44,417 nucleotides of DNA from assembly GCA_036244855.1 (NCBI GenBank), contig BQKZ01005373.1:1-44417 (forward strand). The letters are read 5' to 3'. The DNA is from Temnopleurus reevesii. Its lineage: Eukaryota > Echinodermata > Echinoidea > Temnopleuroida > Temnopleuridae. The translations under genes were made by a program, and so were the position numbers. The first letter of the stretch is position 1. Each line of letters begins with the position of its first letter. The notes under the pieces were generated by a model. That model did no database searches, had not been told where the DNA came from, and saw only the letters and a program-made list of their open reading frames with translations. Shown here one piece after another: positions 9,856-20,882 of this stretch.

Positions 9856-10598
9856 TATGTGGCAAAGTGTTTGCGAAAAGGTTACTCCTAAATTCAATCC
9901 GCAGTAATTTAGCCAACAGAGATAATTATATTGATTACAATAAATTTATATGAAATTTGCTTTAATAGCCTTTTGTTTGAGACTAAATTTCATGCAATTA
10001 TGTTTTATTTCACTGTGGAAACTATTATTTGAAGTGATACGTAAAATTAGCTTCCCATAGAAAGTTATAAAGTAATTGATAAAATGGGTAAAAGTACTAA
10101 TGGTTCCTTTTATAATGATTTTGAGGAAACGGATAAACCTCATTGAAAATGTATTTCTCCAGTCGTAAAGGATACTAACAACATACATGCGGTTAAAAAA
10201 AATATATAGATTAAAATCTTAAATGATAAGGTTTAATTAACGCAAATGTTGCATGTAAATGTTTAATATCACTTTCAGAAATCCATCGTGCGGATATTTC
10301 CTCACTTAAAAATATATGCAAAGTGGTAATTTTATCATTTTGTTCCATTCTCTTCTTGTTGAAGATATGCAAATTCATCATTGATTCATGGTGACCGGAA
10401 AAGGTCTATCTGTCTTCTAGCTAATAAAGATCCTTAATTGCTTCCTCTTTCAAAAATGTAGTGATGCTCTTCCGCTTCTGACAAAATGAATGCTAAGAAA
10501 ACGAACCATTTAATTAAAAAACGAGAGAAGGGCCAAGTGTGTAGGCAAACGCCGGTCAATCAAAGACAAATTTCACATTTAATCTGACCTGAATTGTC
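9856..10598. other. AT-rich spacer
   Basis: No gene or repeat was recognised; strongly AT-rich throughout. Confidence 0.5.
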
Positions 10599-10734
10599 TT
10601 AAGCCCTGGTCACATAGGACCCCGGAAGCAACACGATTCACCCCGACTCTTTGTTAATTCAAAGTTAACTGCCTCAGAACAACGAGTCGGGGTGAATCGT
10701 GTTGCTTCCGGGGTCCTATGTGACCGGGGCATAA
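10599..10734. mobile_element. MITE A copy 7
   Basis: A near-consensus hairpin: TTAAGCCCTGGTCACATAGG to CCTATGTGACCGGGGC. Its right half and the following ~60 bases (to 10793) are repeated at 13037-13195, so it was carried in the tandem segmental duplication. Confidence 0.93.
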
Positions 10735-11245
10735 GGCATGACATAATAATGAACAATTTGTCATTCCTGTTATGTACATGATATCTTGGACTCTTGTCAC
10801 ATGGCATTTTGTCCTATGAATATTTTTGCCATTATTTATATACCATTTTTTCTTGTTAATGTAATTTTTCTTAGTGCTTCTCTTACTTGCCCATCCACTT
10901 CGTTTAAAACAAAAGTCAGCTCTATCTTATGTCGAATTGGGATGTATATATATTTTGTAATGATTGTTTTATCTGATTTATGTTCAATTTAGATAAAATC
11001 TTTTAATGAAAAATGGAAAATCAATCATTCAATCAAAACAGACATATGCAGGCATACAATCGAGTTCTCCTCATAATAAACACCGTAGCATAGACTGATA
11101 GATAACACGAATTCCTTTTTAACGGGAGAGGGGTTGTCCAGTAACAAACTTGACGGGGAATGTGTATCACTGCGTCATACCTATTTCTCCACTCAGTATC
11201 TATGATATGAAAATAAATTTTACTGTAAGGTAACCAGTATGTTTG

Positions 11246-11284
11246 CTCTCTCTATCTCTCTCTCTCTCTCTCTCCCTCTCTACC

Positions 11285-11321
<37 letters not shown>
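11246..11321. repeat. (CT)n microsatellite
   Basis: Mostly CT dinucleotides with a few interruptions. Ser/Leu-only open frames across it are artefacts of the repeat. Confidence 0.97.
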
Positions 11322-11324
<3 letters not shown>

Positions 11325-11698
11325 ATCCTCTATATCATCTTCTTCTCACAGCCTTTTGTTCATTTCACCTCCACACAGAAAGGGTCCACCATTCAAAAGA
11401 CCTTGCCATTTATCAACATTTATAGCTGCATCCTGCATTCCCCATTCTATATTTTATCTAATAAGTGCACACATATGAGACAAGTTATTCATAACAGTCA
11501 AATGTAAGAATGACTTACATGAAGTACTCATTATCTTTTGCTCAATGCCACATCTTAGCAACATGTTTTTTTTTCAAAGCCCTTATGTTAAATGAAAATA
11601 TTAATTCTCAATTGTAAATATCAAATCAAATTTTACTACATTTTGTGAGTGTTCAATTCTATTTCGCTGTCCAATCATTCATTTTTATTGTATGTATT

Positions 11699-11751
<53 letters not shown>
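11699..11751. repeat. (TA)n microsatellite
   Basis: About 26 uninterrupted TA dinucleotides; absent at the corresponding point of segmental unit 2. Confidence 0.98.
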
Positions 11752-11753
<2 letters not shown>

Positions 11754-12355
11754 GCAATTCGGCCATTAGGCCGCGGAAGATATTGTGATTTAAACCGTTT
11801 TAAATAAATTAATAAATGAAAATTATTTATTTAGGCCTTGGATTAAACAAATCAGTGCCATATTTCCTGACATTACAAAAAGGTAAATCGGGTTAAATTC
11901 TTGGGTCGTGTGGTCATCTAACTTCCAAAAGAACTCGGGTTTATTCAAATAATGGATTTATAGAGGATTTGGTCCACTTTCGATTGTGGAAGATTAAAGT
12001 AAATCCTTATTTTTCAATTGTCATTGGTCAAGATTTAACAATAAGGTTAAGTTATGGAAAATTGATCAACTACAGAAATAATGAAATAATATGCACGATC
12101 TTAAAAAAGGTTGGACAAAAAGTCATGCTTTTATATATCCATTGGCAGGATTGGTTAAATTACCAATTTCTGAGCAGTTTTCTGGTTCTTTGTGTTTTTG
12201 TGGGTGTTTCTTTTTCTTTTCTTTTAAAAAAAACTATGACATCTTTAACCAGAATAGAAAGAGAATAATGATCTGTTGTTGGATAAAAGAAAGAAACAAT
12301 TGTGCTAGCAGCATGTTGCCCAGCGTTAGCTCAACCTTTTCCCAATCATTCTAAG

Positions 12356-12521
12356 GGGGTGTTGTTCAGAAGTTGCAATTGATCGCAAGTTGCAGGTAAT
12401 CGGTACGCGCCAATCAGATTCATTGTTTCATGCGCGTCTTGTTAAATGCGCACACCACGCGCGAATGAAAATGCGCGTTACAATTTTTTTCAAAGTTGCA
12501 GTTGATTTTGAGCAACACCCA
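12356..12521. mobile_element. MITE I
   Basis: Terminal inverted repeats GGGTGTTGTTCA and TGAGCAACACCC, with a GTTGCAATTGATCGCAAGTT block near the left end and CGCGC-rich inner arms (GCGCGTCTTGTTAAATGCGC). CTAA is present on both sides (12351-12354 and 12522-12525). The paralogous site in unit 2 (about 14775-14800) has no element. A related left end in the other orientation appears at about 21340-21376. Confidence 0.75.
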
Positions 12522-13035
12522 CTAAAGAGTATAAAGTAAGAAATGGATGGTACAATCATTTCCATGTTGCTGAGTTATCTAATTGTTTTTTGCAATTTCT
12601 AACTTTGTTGTATAAAATCAACCGAGTTTTGATTCATCTGCCGATAGCAAGTATATATGCGTATGATTGTTTGTGTGTTTATTTAGATGTCTCAGAGATG
12701 CTTTAATGACACATTTTTAAGGAAAATTGGTGCAAATTGGAATGCGTTCCCTATTTTAAACTCTCTAATCAAGAGACCTATATACCCGCAAGGTGTTTTG
12801 GGGGAGCATTAAATGTTTCACCGGCTGAGGAAGCTTACTAAACTCAAATTTGATTAGACTTAAAAGTACCAAATAATGGTAATATATATAACTTATATGG
12901 GAATCACACAAAATCCAAATATAAAACAAATATAGAACCCTCCTTTACTTCCAGTCATAGGATTGTATTCTCGCATGTTTCCACCGGAAACTCCAAACCT
13001 TCTACTCAACTTCTTTGAAGGGGGGGGGGGGGGGG

Positions 13036-13036
13036 N
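13036..13036. other. Single-N contig join
   Basis: A run of G (from about 13021) is followed by one N and then the middle of a MITE A copy. The left half of that MITE is missing, so sequence has been lost or collapsed here. Confidence 0.85.
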
Positions 13037-13136
13037 GATTCACCCCGACTCTTTGTTAATTCATAGTTAACTGCCTCAGAACAACGAGTCGGGGTGAATT
13101 GTGTTGCTTCCGGGGTCCTATGTGACCGGGGCATTA
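13037..13136. mobile_element. MITE A copy 8, truncated at the gap
   Basis: It begins inside the left arm (GATTCACCCCGACTC) right after the N and runs to TATGTGACCGGGGCATTA. It is the duplicate of copy 7, including the following GGCATGACATAATAATGAAC flank. Confidence 0.9.
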
Positions 13137-13340
13137 GGCATGACATAATAATGAACGATTTGTCATTCCTGTTGTGTATATGATATCATGGACCAATTTG
13201 CGAATTCGCCTTTTTTCTCTTCTTTTTTTTTTTTTACATTTCTTGATATTTTGGCTAAATTTTACTTGTAGCTTATCCCTTGTATATCTCTATACATACA
13301 CACATGCACACAAAGCATGCTTATCCCTGAATCCTTTTAC

Positions 13341-13365
13341 ACCCCCCCCCCCCCCCCCCCCCCCC
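13341..13365. repeat. Poly-C run
   Basis: About 24 C in a row, immediately before the SINE B flank. The length is likely unreliable in this assembly. Confidence 0.95.
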
Positions 13366-13390
13366 TGCAACTCGATTCGTCAACCGGGAT

Positions 13391-13606
13391 AACCACATTC
13401 AGCTGCAAGCTAGCTGCTCTTCCAGCGAGCCCTGCATAACATAAAGTTATTATTACCCTTCTCTTTTCTTAAATGCCGAGCGCCTGGTATAAGAAGGCAG
13501 ATGGTCCCATTTTGATAAGTCTTTGGTATGACTCGGCCGGGGCTCGAACCCACAACCTTCCGTTCATGGGGCAGACGCTCTACCACTGAGCCACACATGA
13601 CCGGTT
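13391..13606 (-). mobile_element. SINE B copy 1, minus strand
   Basis: On the minus strand the head reads TGTGTGGCTCAGTGGTAGAG (A-box) and GGGTTCGAGCCCC (B-box), resembling Gly/Ala-type tRNAs. The body contains GGCATTTAAG-type sequence, TAATAATAACTTTATGTTAT and GCTCGCTGGAAGAGCAGC. The second copy is at 39915-40135. Stem pairing is too poor for a working tRNA. Confidence 0.85.
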
Positions 13607-13786
13607 GTTAATTATTATTATTTCATTGATGAAGGGAAAAGTTATTTCCTTTACATATTTTGTTTGTTCCTTTATGAGTCTTTCGACATCTTTCTCTCTG
13701 ATTCTATATTCTCCTATTTTTTCAATGCGTTCTACCCATTTCTCCATTCAACATGTAGGACAGGAAATTTTAATATCTGTCTCTCC

Positions 13787-13823
13787 ATCTCTGTCCCCCC
13801 CCCCCTCCTCTTTCTCTCTCCCT

Positions 13824-13862
<39 letters not shown>

Positions 13863-14105
13863 CTCTCTCCATCTCTCTCTATCTATCTCTCCATCTCTCT
13901 CCCCCTATCTCTCTCCCCCTATCTCTCTCGCTGTCTCTCCCTCTCTCGCTCTCTCTCTGTCTCGCTCTCTTTCTCCCTCTCTCCCTCTCTCTCTCTCTCT
14001 CCCTCTCTCTTTCTCTATCTCTCACTCTATCTCTCTTTCTATTCATTTATCTCTTTCTTCCTCGCTTTCTCTTGCTCAAATCCCCTCTCTCTCTCCCTCT
14101 CCCTC
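13787..14105. repeat. CT-rich microsatellite tract
   Basis: Imperfect CT, CTAT and CCCT repeats. The 201- and 166-codon open frames over this tract are Ser/Leu/Pro low-complexity translations and not genes. Confidence 0.96.
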
Positions 14106-15215
14106 TTTTATTTTCTTTATCATCTTCTTCTCACAGCCTTTTGTCCATTTCACCCCCACAATGAAAGGGCCCACCATTCCAGAGACCTTGCCATTTATCA
14201 AAATTTATAGTTGCATCCTGCATTCCCCACTCTATATTTTATCTATAATAAGCACACAGATTAGACATATTATTTCATATGTATTCAGGCCTTGGATTAA
14301 ACAAATCAATACCATATTTCCTGACATTACAGAAAGGTAAATCGGGTTCAATTCTTCGGTCATCTGGTCGTCCGAATTTCATAAGAACTCAGGTTAATTC
14401 TAATAATGGATTTATAGAGGATTTGGTCCACTTTCGATTGTGGAAGATAAAAGTTAATATCAGCTTTTCAATTGTCATTGGTCAAGATTTAACAATGAGG
14501 TTAAGCTATACACTAGATATAATAATCTACAGAAATATTGGAATAATATGCTGAATCTTGAAAGGTTTGGGCACAAAGTCAGACTGTCCTTATATATCTA
14601 CTGGTTAAATTGCCAAATTTTATGCAGTTTTTTGTTCGTTTTCGGGTCTTTTCGCAAACTGAGAAAATCTTCAACCAAAATAGGAAAAAATAAATCTGCT
14701 GTTCGATAAATTACAGAAATATTTTTATGATGGAGCTTTCGTGTTGCCTGGTCTTAGGTCAACTTTTATAAGAGTATGATAGAGTAAACGGAAGCGACAA
14801 TAATTTCCATATAAATGAGTTATTTTAATTATTGTCCTTTGTAATATCTAACTTTGTTGTATCAAATTTGCAAAGTTCCATTCCCCTGCCAGTAGCAAAT
14901 ATGCGTATGATTGTTCTGATCTTGTATTTTTGTTGGTGTCTCAGAGATGTGTTATTGATACATTGTCAGAACAACGGGTGCAAATTGAAATAATCCCATT
15001 TTTTTTTTCAAACCTTCTAATCAAGAAACCTATGCACGCAATGCCGTTTTTCGTGCTTCAACGTATACCAAATGATGGTAACCTATAACTTATACGGAAT
15101 CACACAGATTCCAAACATAATACAAATATAGAACTCTTTGAACTTTTCTTCCAGTCATATGATTGTATTCTCGCATGTTTCCACCGGAAACCCCAAACAT
15201 TCTGCTCAACTTTTT

Positions 15216-16416
15216 AAATTTTGGGGGGGAGGGTAGCCTTTTTATTGAATTCGGGAGGGTATTTCATGAAGCTTGTTGCTGATAGTGGTTTTTACTCAAT
15301 CAAAATCAGGGATTTCCGTGGAGATGATTCATAAAGCGCCTTCCAGAATCTTCAAACCTTCAATGGGAGGGGGGTACGAAATTCTAATTGTGGGTTACGG
15401 TACTTGAAATGAGAGTGCAAAACTCACTTCACCAATTGATAGTGTCCTCCATAGTGTATCTATTACACTTCTTCAGCCTTCTTTTAACAAGCCTCGGTCA
15501 CATGTCTGCCTAAGTCAGTAAACATATATTGCCTTTAACAGTCCATATGAGTGTAAAAATCCGAAGGGGCATGATTGGCTGACGTTATCATGTATGTACA
15601 CCTGGTCCAATTAGCCAAGGCAGGTGAATTGAGATTCAGTCAAGTATCTTTCCTTTGCGTTTTTGCTTTAAAGGCTCAAAGTCATGTTTTGCATTGAGTG
15701 CAGTTTCAAAGGACTGAGAAGATTTTAAAGATTTATCTTTTATTTGACTTTTTTTTAATTTTTTACTTATTCATTTTCTTTGCTGTGAATGAATTAAAAA
15801 AAGAGTTCAAGTTAAGCCATTTTCTCAGGGTCAATCATGCAATGGATGGCAGCGAAACAACATTTTTAGACCTATATACAAATGGAAAGTTGTGACTGAG
15901 GCTTGGCGGAGGAAAATACCAACTCGAGATGGTTACGACTTTCGATTAGCCACAGATATCGCTTTTACAATGAAAACCGAGCTGGATACGCGATACATCT
16001 TACGACACTTGATGATTTCTAGTTCTCTCGTTGTTTTAAAGTGACGGTGGTCTGCCTATTTCTCGACGAGATTGTTGTTGGATCTGGTTATCACAAGTTA
16101 GCCAATGGAATATCGATTTTGGTAAAAAACAGGAAACAGTTGTTAAATTATGTTAAAAATCCCCAATAATGAACACTCAACAAGAAGCTATTTCCATATA
16201 ATTTGATATAGTACAATTTTCTACCGGATGAGTGGCCAGTAATAAAATTCACAGGTACTACTATAGTAGTTTTCAACTATTTGGCTAGCTTGTCTGTATC
16301 ATAATCTAACATTTCAAGCGCGGGTAAACACATATAGGGGAAAATACCATATTTCAAAAGTCATTCCTTTTTAACACCATGTGCCAAGGATTATGTAAAT
16401 GCCGGTTCTCGTCGAC
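15216..16416. other. Spacer, mostly unique
   Basis: No domain-bearing frame. TATTTCATGAAGCTTGTTGCT at 15261-15281 resembles the end of a dispersed element, and a similar motif is at 24185-24232, but neither has a clear partner terminus. Confidence 0.4.
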
Positions 16417-16423
16417 TATAAAA
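16417..16423 (+). promoter_or_regulatory. TATA-box-like motif
   Basis: TATAAAA in a moderately GC-containing context, 134 bases upstream of the ATG of the small secreted-peptide candidate. In AT-rich DNA this motif is common, so the support is weak. Confidence 0.2.
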
Positions 16424-16556
16424 TGATAATTTGGGTCTAATATCAATATTCATACTCACATTCACTTAATTGTGACATCTTCTTTTTATCATGGATGGAT
16501 ATAGTTTACCAAAATTAATGTCTTAATTCTGAGTTAGCCTCATATCTGTGAAAAAA

Positions 16557-16688
16557 ATGAATTTCCGTAAAGTTTTTTTTTTGCTATTTTGTCTGTTGTT
16601 TGTTGTATCTGTCGGCGCATCCAACACAAGCTCTGCTTCTGGATATGCGCCCTTTTCCTTCAATTTGTTTACGTACCTTAAGTTCTAA
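16557..16688 (+). CDS. Candidate 43-codon signal-peptide-like frame
   Basis: The frame encodes MNFRKVFFLLFCLLFVVSVG, a textbook signal peptide: Lys/Arg at residues 4-5, a hydrophobic core at about 6-18, and a small-residue cleavage region (VGA-S) near 19-22. A short Ser-rich tail ends at a TAA. A TATA-like motif lies upstream and AATAAA at 16756-16761 downstream. It could be a tiny secreted peptide, or a first exon reading into an intron (GTACCTTAAG at 16673 is a possible donor). Against it, the 3' half overlaps a LINE-tail-like segment similar to 22990-23127, and a T run supplies much of the hydrophobic core. I assign no function. Confidence 0.2.
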   Translation: MNFRKVFFLLFCLLFVVSVGASNTSSASGYAPFSFNLFTYLKF

Positions 16689-16795
16689 TTATCCTATAAT
16701 TTGATTACAATTGTAAATTGCTACACTGTACATCACTGATTTATTTGAAGGAAAAAATAAATGTTATTTTGAATTGAATTGAATTGAAAATTTAA
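16590..16795 (+). mobile_element. LINE-like 3' tail remnant
   Basis: ACAAGCTCTGCTTCT followed by CCTTTTCC and TTTGTTTA resembles the start of 22990-23127. The segment ends with an AATAAA and three GAATT units (TTGAATTGAATTGAATTG), a tandem tail typical of CR1/L2-like non-LTR retrotransposons. No reverse transcriptase remains. Confidence 0.45.
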
Positions 16796-17696
16796 CTTTA
16801 AAAAAGTCAAGGTGGATAAGTTAGTTAAGATAACCACAGGGACATTCATAACGTGCATTCAAATGGATATTTTCCTGTTTATACTCAGGTTATCCTAAAC
16901 CGGACACCACAGCAAATTTTTGTGTTCAAATATTGTTGTTTAAAGTAAGGGGGTAATGTTTTTGTTGTTTTGTTGAATCTCTACCGATAGTTAATTCAGC
17001 ACTTGCATTGTTCTAACACTTTGTTGATTTTGGGCATTGAATTGGTGTTAAATAAACACTTTAGTTGTACTGTGTACCTTTTAAAATCATTTGTGTGTGA
17101 CCGATCATGTTATAAATTCCACAAAGAAACACAAATTTGAAAAAAGAATAGATAAACGAAGAAACTAGACAAACAAAAAAACACATAAGGTAAATGACCG
17201 CACAACTGGATGCAGATTTATCTTCTTTCTCACTGAATTAACTTATCCCTCCCAAAGTAGATTATTGTTTTTAAATGTTTTTTTTTCTCAAAGTTTTTGC
17301 CTAAATGCCTTACACTATTATCCGCCTCCGATGGGGATAATCTGGATTATTATCAAATAGATCCTATTTGCCGGCTACTTATACAAAATAAAAACAATAT
17401 TTAGGAATATGAAGAGATTGGGCGAGGAAACCCGGAGGTTAAGATTAACACCGTCTATTTTTAAGGTCACGTGTCCCCGTTTCAGGTAGGGTTCATTATT
17501 GTCTTTAAATGTATCGATTAATTTTTTTGAGAGATGTAGCTTACGATGTTAATTTTTTTCTTTTTTTCAGTAACAAATTAGATTATGTTCAAAGTTTGTT
17601 TGTATAAAATCGACCCAGAAATGGCATGTTTATTGCAAAAATACGTCATTCGTCTTCGCTCATACCTCACCCCGGATCTAACCTTTACAAAGTTTT
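16796..17696. other. Spacer with degenerate repeats
   Basis: 16925-17085 holds spaced AACACTTT/GTGTTAAAT-type motifs that look like an eroded dispersed repeat. 17575-17665 (GTTTGTTTGTATAAAATCG, then GAAATGGC) matches the interior of element J at 29030-29100. No gene was recognised. Confidence 0.45.
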
Positions 17697-17934
17697 AAGA
17701 CTGACTCACACATTTGCGTTTTCAGCCTGCGTCGGCACAGCGCTTTTGAATACTATAAACGCTCCCCGAACGCATAATATACGCTGATCATACGGTGAAC
17801 TGATATTCGGCTTGCGCCCAAGAAGCATACGCCGTACCTTAGTCTACCGTGCGACATGCGTCATTCTGAGTCCAAGGAGAGTTTTTAATTGTCAAAACCG
17901 CTGGGCTAGAAACGCAAAAGTGTAAGTGGGCCTT
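17697..17934. mobile_element. MITE E copy 3
   Basis: The left end GACTGACTCACACATTTGCG pairs with the right end CGCAAAAGTGTAAGTGGGC. Inner landmarks AGCCTGCGTCGGC, ATAAACGCTCC and ATACGCTGATCATACGG are present. Confidence 0.88.
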
Positions 17935-18302
17935 CACTCACGGGTATAATCGTAGACAACAGAGTAATCGTTGCAAGAAGCGATCTGAGAAATTTTATGA
18001 CTCGTGGCCATGATTCAGGATTCATTTTTCATCAATAGTTTCCAGGGTATTACAACTCTACATTCGTGTAATTTCCTTCAGCGAAATAACAACTGTTCGA
18101 TAAATTCACCTTAAAACAATTATCCTTAAGAATTATATCCCTACGATAAAAGATCGTGGCTTCCCATAAATTTAGCTAATGCCAATAAGTTTGATCGATT
18201 AGAAGGATAACCCATGGCAAACGATGATCATTTTGGCGATGTAGGTCGTGTGCTCCATAAACATACATCACAATTTTCACTGAGGGATTTATTAATACTT
18301 GC
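17935..18302. other. Spacer between two MITE E copies
   Basis: Nothing recognised in about 370 bases. Confidence 0.5.
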
Positions 18303-18518
18303 GACCGAATAACACCTTTGCGATTTAGCCTGAGTCGGCCCAGCGGTTTTTACACTCAATAAACGCTCCCTGGATGCAAAAAAAACGCAGGTCGTGCGAT
18401 GAATTGAATGACGCTCCTGGAGCGCAGGCCGAACGCCATTCCAACGTCTGATCAGCGTGTACTGTGCGCTCGGGGAGCGTTTTAATCTAAAAAACGCAAA
18501 TGTGTGAGTTGACCCTCA
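18303..18518. mobile_element. MITE E copy 4
   Basis: The left end GACCGAATAACACCTTTGCG pairs with the right end AACGCAAATGTGTGAGTTG. Inner landmarks are AGCCTGAGTCGGCCCAGCG, AAACGCTCCCTGG, CTGATCAGCGTGTACTG and GGGGAGCGTTTTAA. Confidence 0.88.
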
Positions 18519-19400
18519 GCTTTTTTCTCGTGTAGTTTCAACACTGTAAGGTATTTTGCTTTTTGTTTTGATCCCTCAAGGTTTTACAGCCACAATAGGC
18601 AGATGTTTTTTTTTCAATGACGGAATAATGCTGTCCTAGTACAGGCACATCGGAACGTTTAAAAAGTGTAGGGGCTGAGTTTCACAGGAGGGTGCTGTGT
18701 ATATTTCTACTCCCATAGGCTTGTACGTATTAACAAGAAAGAGCGGGAGGCTGTCCAGAAAAGTTCGCGAGTAAATCTAAATTTACACTTTATAAAAGTT
18801 GGATTCAAGACTTTAAAGGTTGGATCCTGCATGTTTGAATAAATGTTCCGTTTTGTCACTCCTCCAACATTATAGACTAATTAACATTTCATGTTTAGAG
18901 TGTGTGTGTGTGTGTGTGCTTGACGATGCGGGAAAGTAAAGGCATTGGCGTAATGTCCTAAATATTTTGCGTGTAACAATAAGCTGCCATTTACATGGCA
19001 GATCTCTCTGCTTTGTTTTGCTTTAACTCTGTGAATATTTGATTAAATTGACTATCACTCAGTGGACCTGCCTTGTTTTTATTGCTAAACATACATCGTT
19101 CGAGGGATGGAACTTTTAATTTGGCATTGACAAACAACTGGGGATGGGCCTGCGTGCTTATGCACATTTTATCTCTGCTCTGAAAACGTAATTAGTTGAA
19201 CCCAAAACGTTCTAAATTGATACGATATTCGTGTACATCTTTCACAAATAGAGAGGATCAATAAAGTAACAAACTACGATGGACTGACAGGAGGTATATG
19301 GACTGAAATAGTTCGTGGACGTAGAATTATTACAATCCTAATTATTTTACTTTTTGTAACCCCACTCGCTTACATTCCCATTCCCATTATATTCAATAGC
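18519..19400. other. Spacer with a (GT)n run
   Basis: (GT)n at 18900-18919. No gene or named repeat otherwise. Confidence 0.5.
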
Positions 19401-19419
19401 TAATTCTTCACACACAACG

Positions 19420-19600
19420 ACAACACGTACACACACACACACATACGCACACACACACACGCACCCAGGCACACACACACATATACACGTACAATTGAAT
19501 ACATCTACATATGCGCACACACATGCATACACACCCATATAGATGCATACGAACACACACATACACAATTCAATGTGCACATTCACGCACACAAACGCAC
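19420..19600. repeat. CA-rich microsatellite tract
   Basis: Interrupted CA/CACG/CATA repeats. The Cys/Val-rich minus-strand frame (19347-19592) and the His-rich plus-strand frame come from it. Confidence 0.95.
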
Positions 19601-19777
19601 ACCGATCTATATTTCATTAATGTTTGTACTCTGCTCCCGAACCTACAATTTAGTAACAATCTATACAAATCATCATTACGTCTTCCCCATTGCGTTATTA
19701 AATCAATAATAGAAAAATTAAACCTAATTTTACTACCCCCTGTGTCTACAACATGTAGCAGAAATGTCTTCCCATTA

Positions 19778-19860
19778 TGACGTCATAATAACTGGAGACT
19801 GTGTTCATATCTACGGTAGATAATGAAAATGGCGCCAAACGCTACACGGCAGGTGCCGCG
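19778..19860. promoter_or_regulatory. CRE palindrome and E2F/YY1-like cluster
   Basis: TTATGACGTCATAA at 19775-19788 is a perfect 14-bp palindrome containing the CREB/ATF octamer. About 45 bases downstream AAAATGGCGCCAAAC (19826-19840) contains a YY1-like AAAATGGC and an E2F-like GGCGCCAAA, in a short GC-rich island. A small basic frame starts at 19823. Motif matches are observed; promoter function is inference. Confidence 0.3.
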
Positions 19861-20617
19861 CAGGCGAGAATTGATCAGTTACCAGTCTAATCGGCAGCAA
19901 CGGGGGAATCTAGTGTATTAATATGACATGGGTTGGGTGATCTGTAACGGGTAAAAAGGATACGAGCTCGGTGTAAATTGTTGTGTTTAATACGGACGGC
20001 TCGGTCGTTTAAAGCACCAATGGTCTCAGGATTCCTTTGATCTGCCGAAGTTCATCGTAGTTTACAATTTAATACCATGATATGGAGGTTGCTCTTTTAC
20101 ACGCGAACATGCTTACGCAATGCCGCGCAATGGCTTGAAATTCGGACCTTTTTTTACCAATAGCAACAACAAAAAAAGATTTTCAACAAATTTTGCATCC
20201 ATGACTCTCCTTTTACCCAAATTTCTTCCAGGCAACTTGTATCTATTTTATTTATGATGAACTGATTAGATTACAATTCACGAGATGTTTATGATACATA
20301 GATATTGAATTTGTTTATTCCTACGTGCTATTTTAACACGTATATGCAATTAAAAACTAATAAATACATTAAATAGGTCCATATCCATAATTTACAAGGA
20401 CTCTGTTGTGTATGATAAAGAAAATTAAATGGTTTCCAGCTTTTACAGAAAATTTTGGACGAGTATTTTTCAAAGTTTCAGCGGTACTTCGATGCATATT
20501 CTAATGGAGCAGTCATCCCAACTTGATGATCCAACCCTGCTGCCAAACTGAATGTTCTTAAATTCGTAATACGAACTATGAATTAATGTTTTAATGTCAA
20601 TTAATGAGTAAGTACAA
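19861..20617. other. Spacer, nothing recognised
   Basis: Locally GC-richer to about 19990, then AT-rich. No coding frame was found. Confidence 0.45.
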
Positions 20618-20882
20618 ATGGGACTGACGAAAATAACCTTCAAACATCGGATTCCAAGCGGAATAATACAGTATGATTACAATTTTGTTGATGCGGTTTG
20701 ATAGCAGGGAGGGATCACCCAGTTAGTGTGACTATCCTATAATCGGAGTAAAGTGAACACCTTGATGTCGTAGTGTTGTTCTAGCGAACGCTTCGATGGA
20801 ATGTCTCAAACACTGTTGTCGTAGAACCTTACAACTACCCGCCAGACGTTTGTGTTCGTGTATAGCCTTCTGGTACGCCGCC

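Larger units (their letters stand above)
10638..13020. repeat. Tandem segmental duplication, unit 1
   Basis: Blocks at 10638-10793, 11325-11470, 11836-12300 and 12530-13015 align in order to 13037-13195, 14115-14260, 14280-14755 and 14780-15215. Shared anchors include ATCATCTTCTTCTCACAGCC, CTTGGATTAAACAAATCA, GGATTTATAGAGGATTTGG and CGCATGTTTCCACCGGAAAC. Identity is roughly 80-90% by eye. This unit carries MITE I, which unit 2 lacks. The stretch 10800-11235 has no clear partner and no gene was recognised in it. Confidence 0.85.
13037..15215. repeat. Tandem segmental duplication, unit 2
   Basis: The partner of 10638-13020. It contains a SINE B insertion and a much longer CT-rich tract than unit 1. 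A 91-codon frame at 14279-14554 falls in a block also present in unit 1, but unit 1 has stops and indels there, so coding is not supported. Confidence 0.85.

Noticed and set aside
11839..12268. Shared block in the segmental duplication as a conserved exon
   Set aside because: The corresponding frames in the two units differ by stops and indels, and no domain is visible.
13540..13606. SINE B head as a real Gly or Ala tRNA
   Set aside because: Poor cloverleaf pairing, and the same head plus body recurs at 39915-40135.
13605..14210. 201- and 166-codon frames on the plus strand
   Set aside because: Translations of a CT microsatellite, almost only Ser, Leu and Pro.
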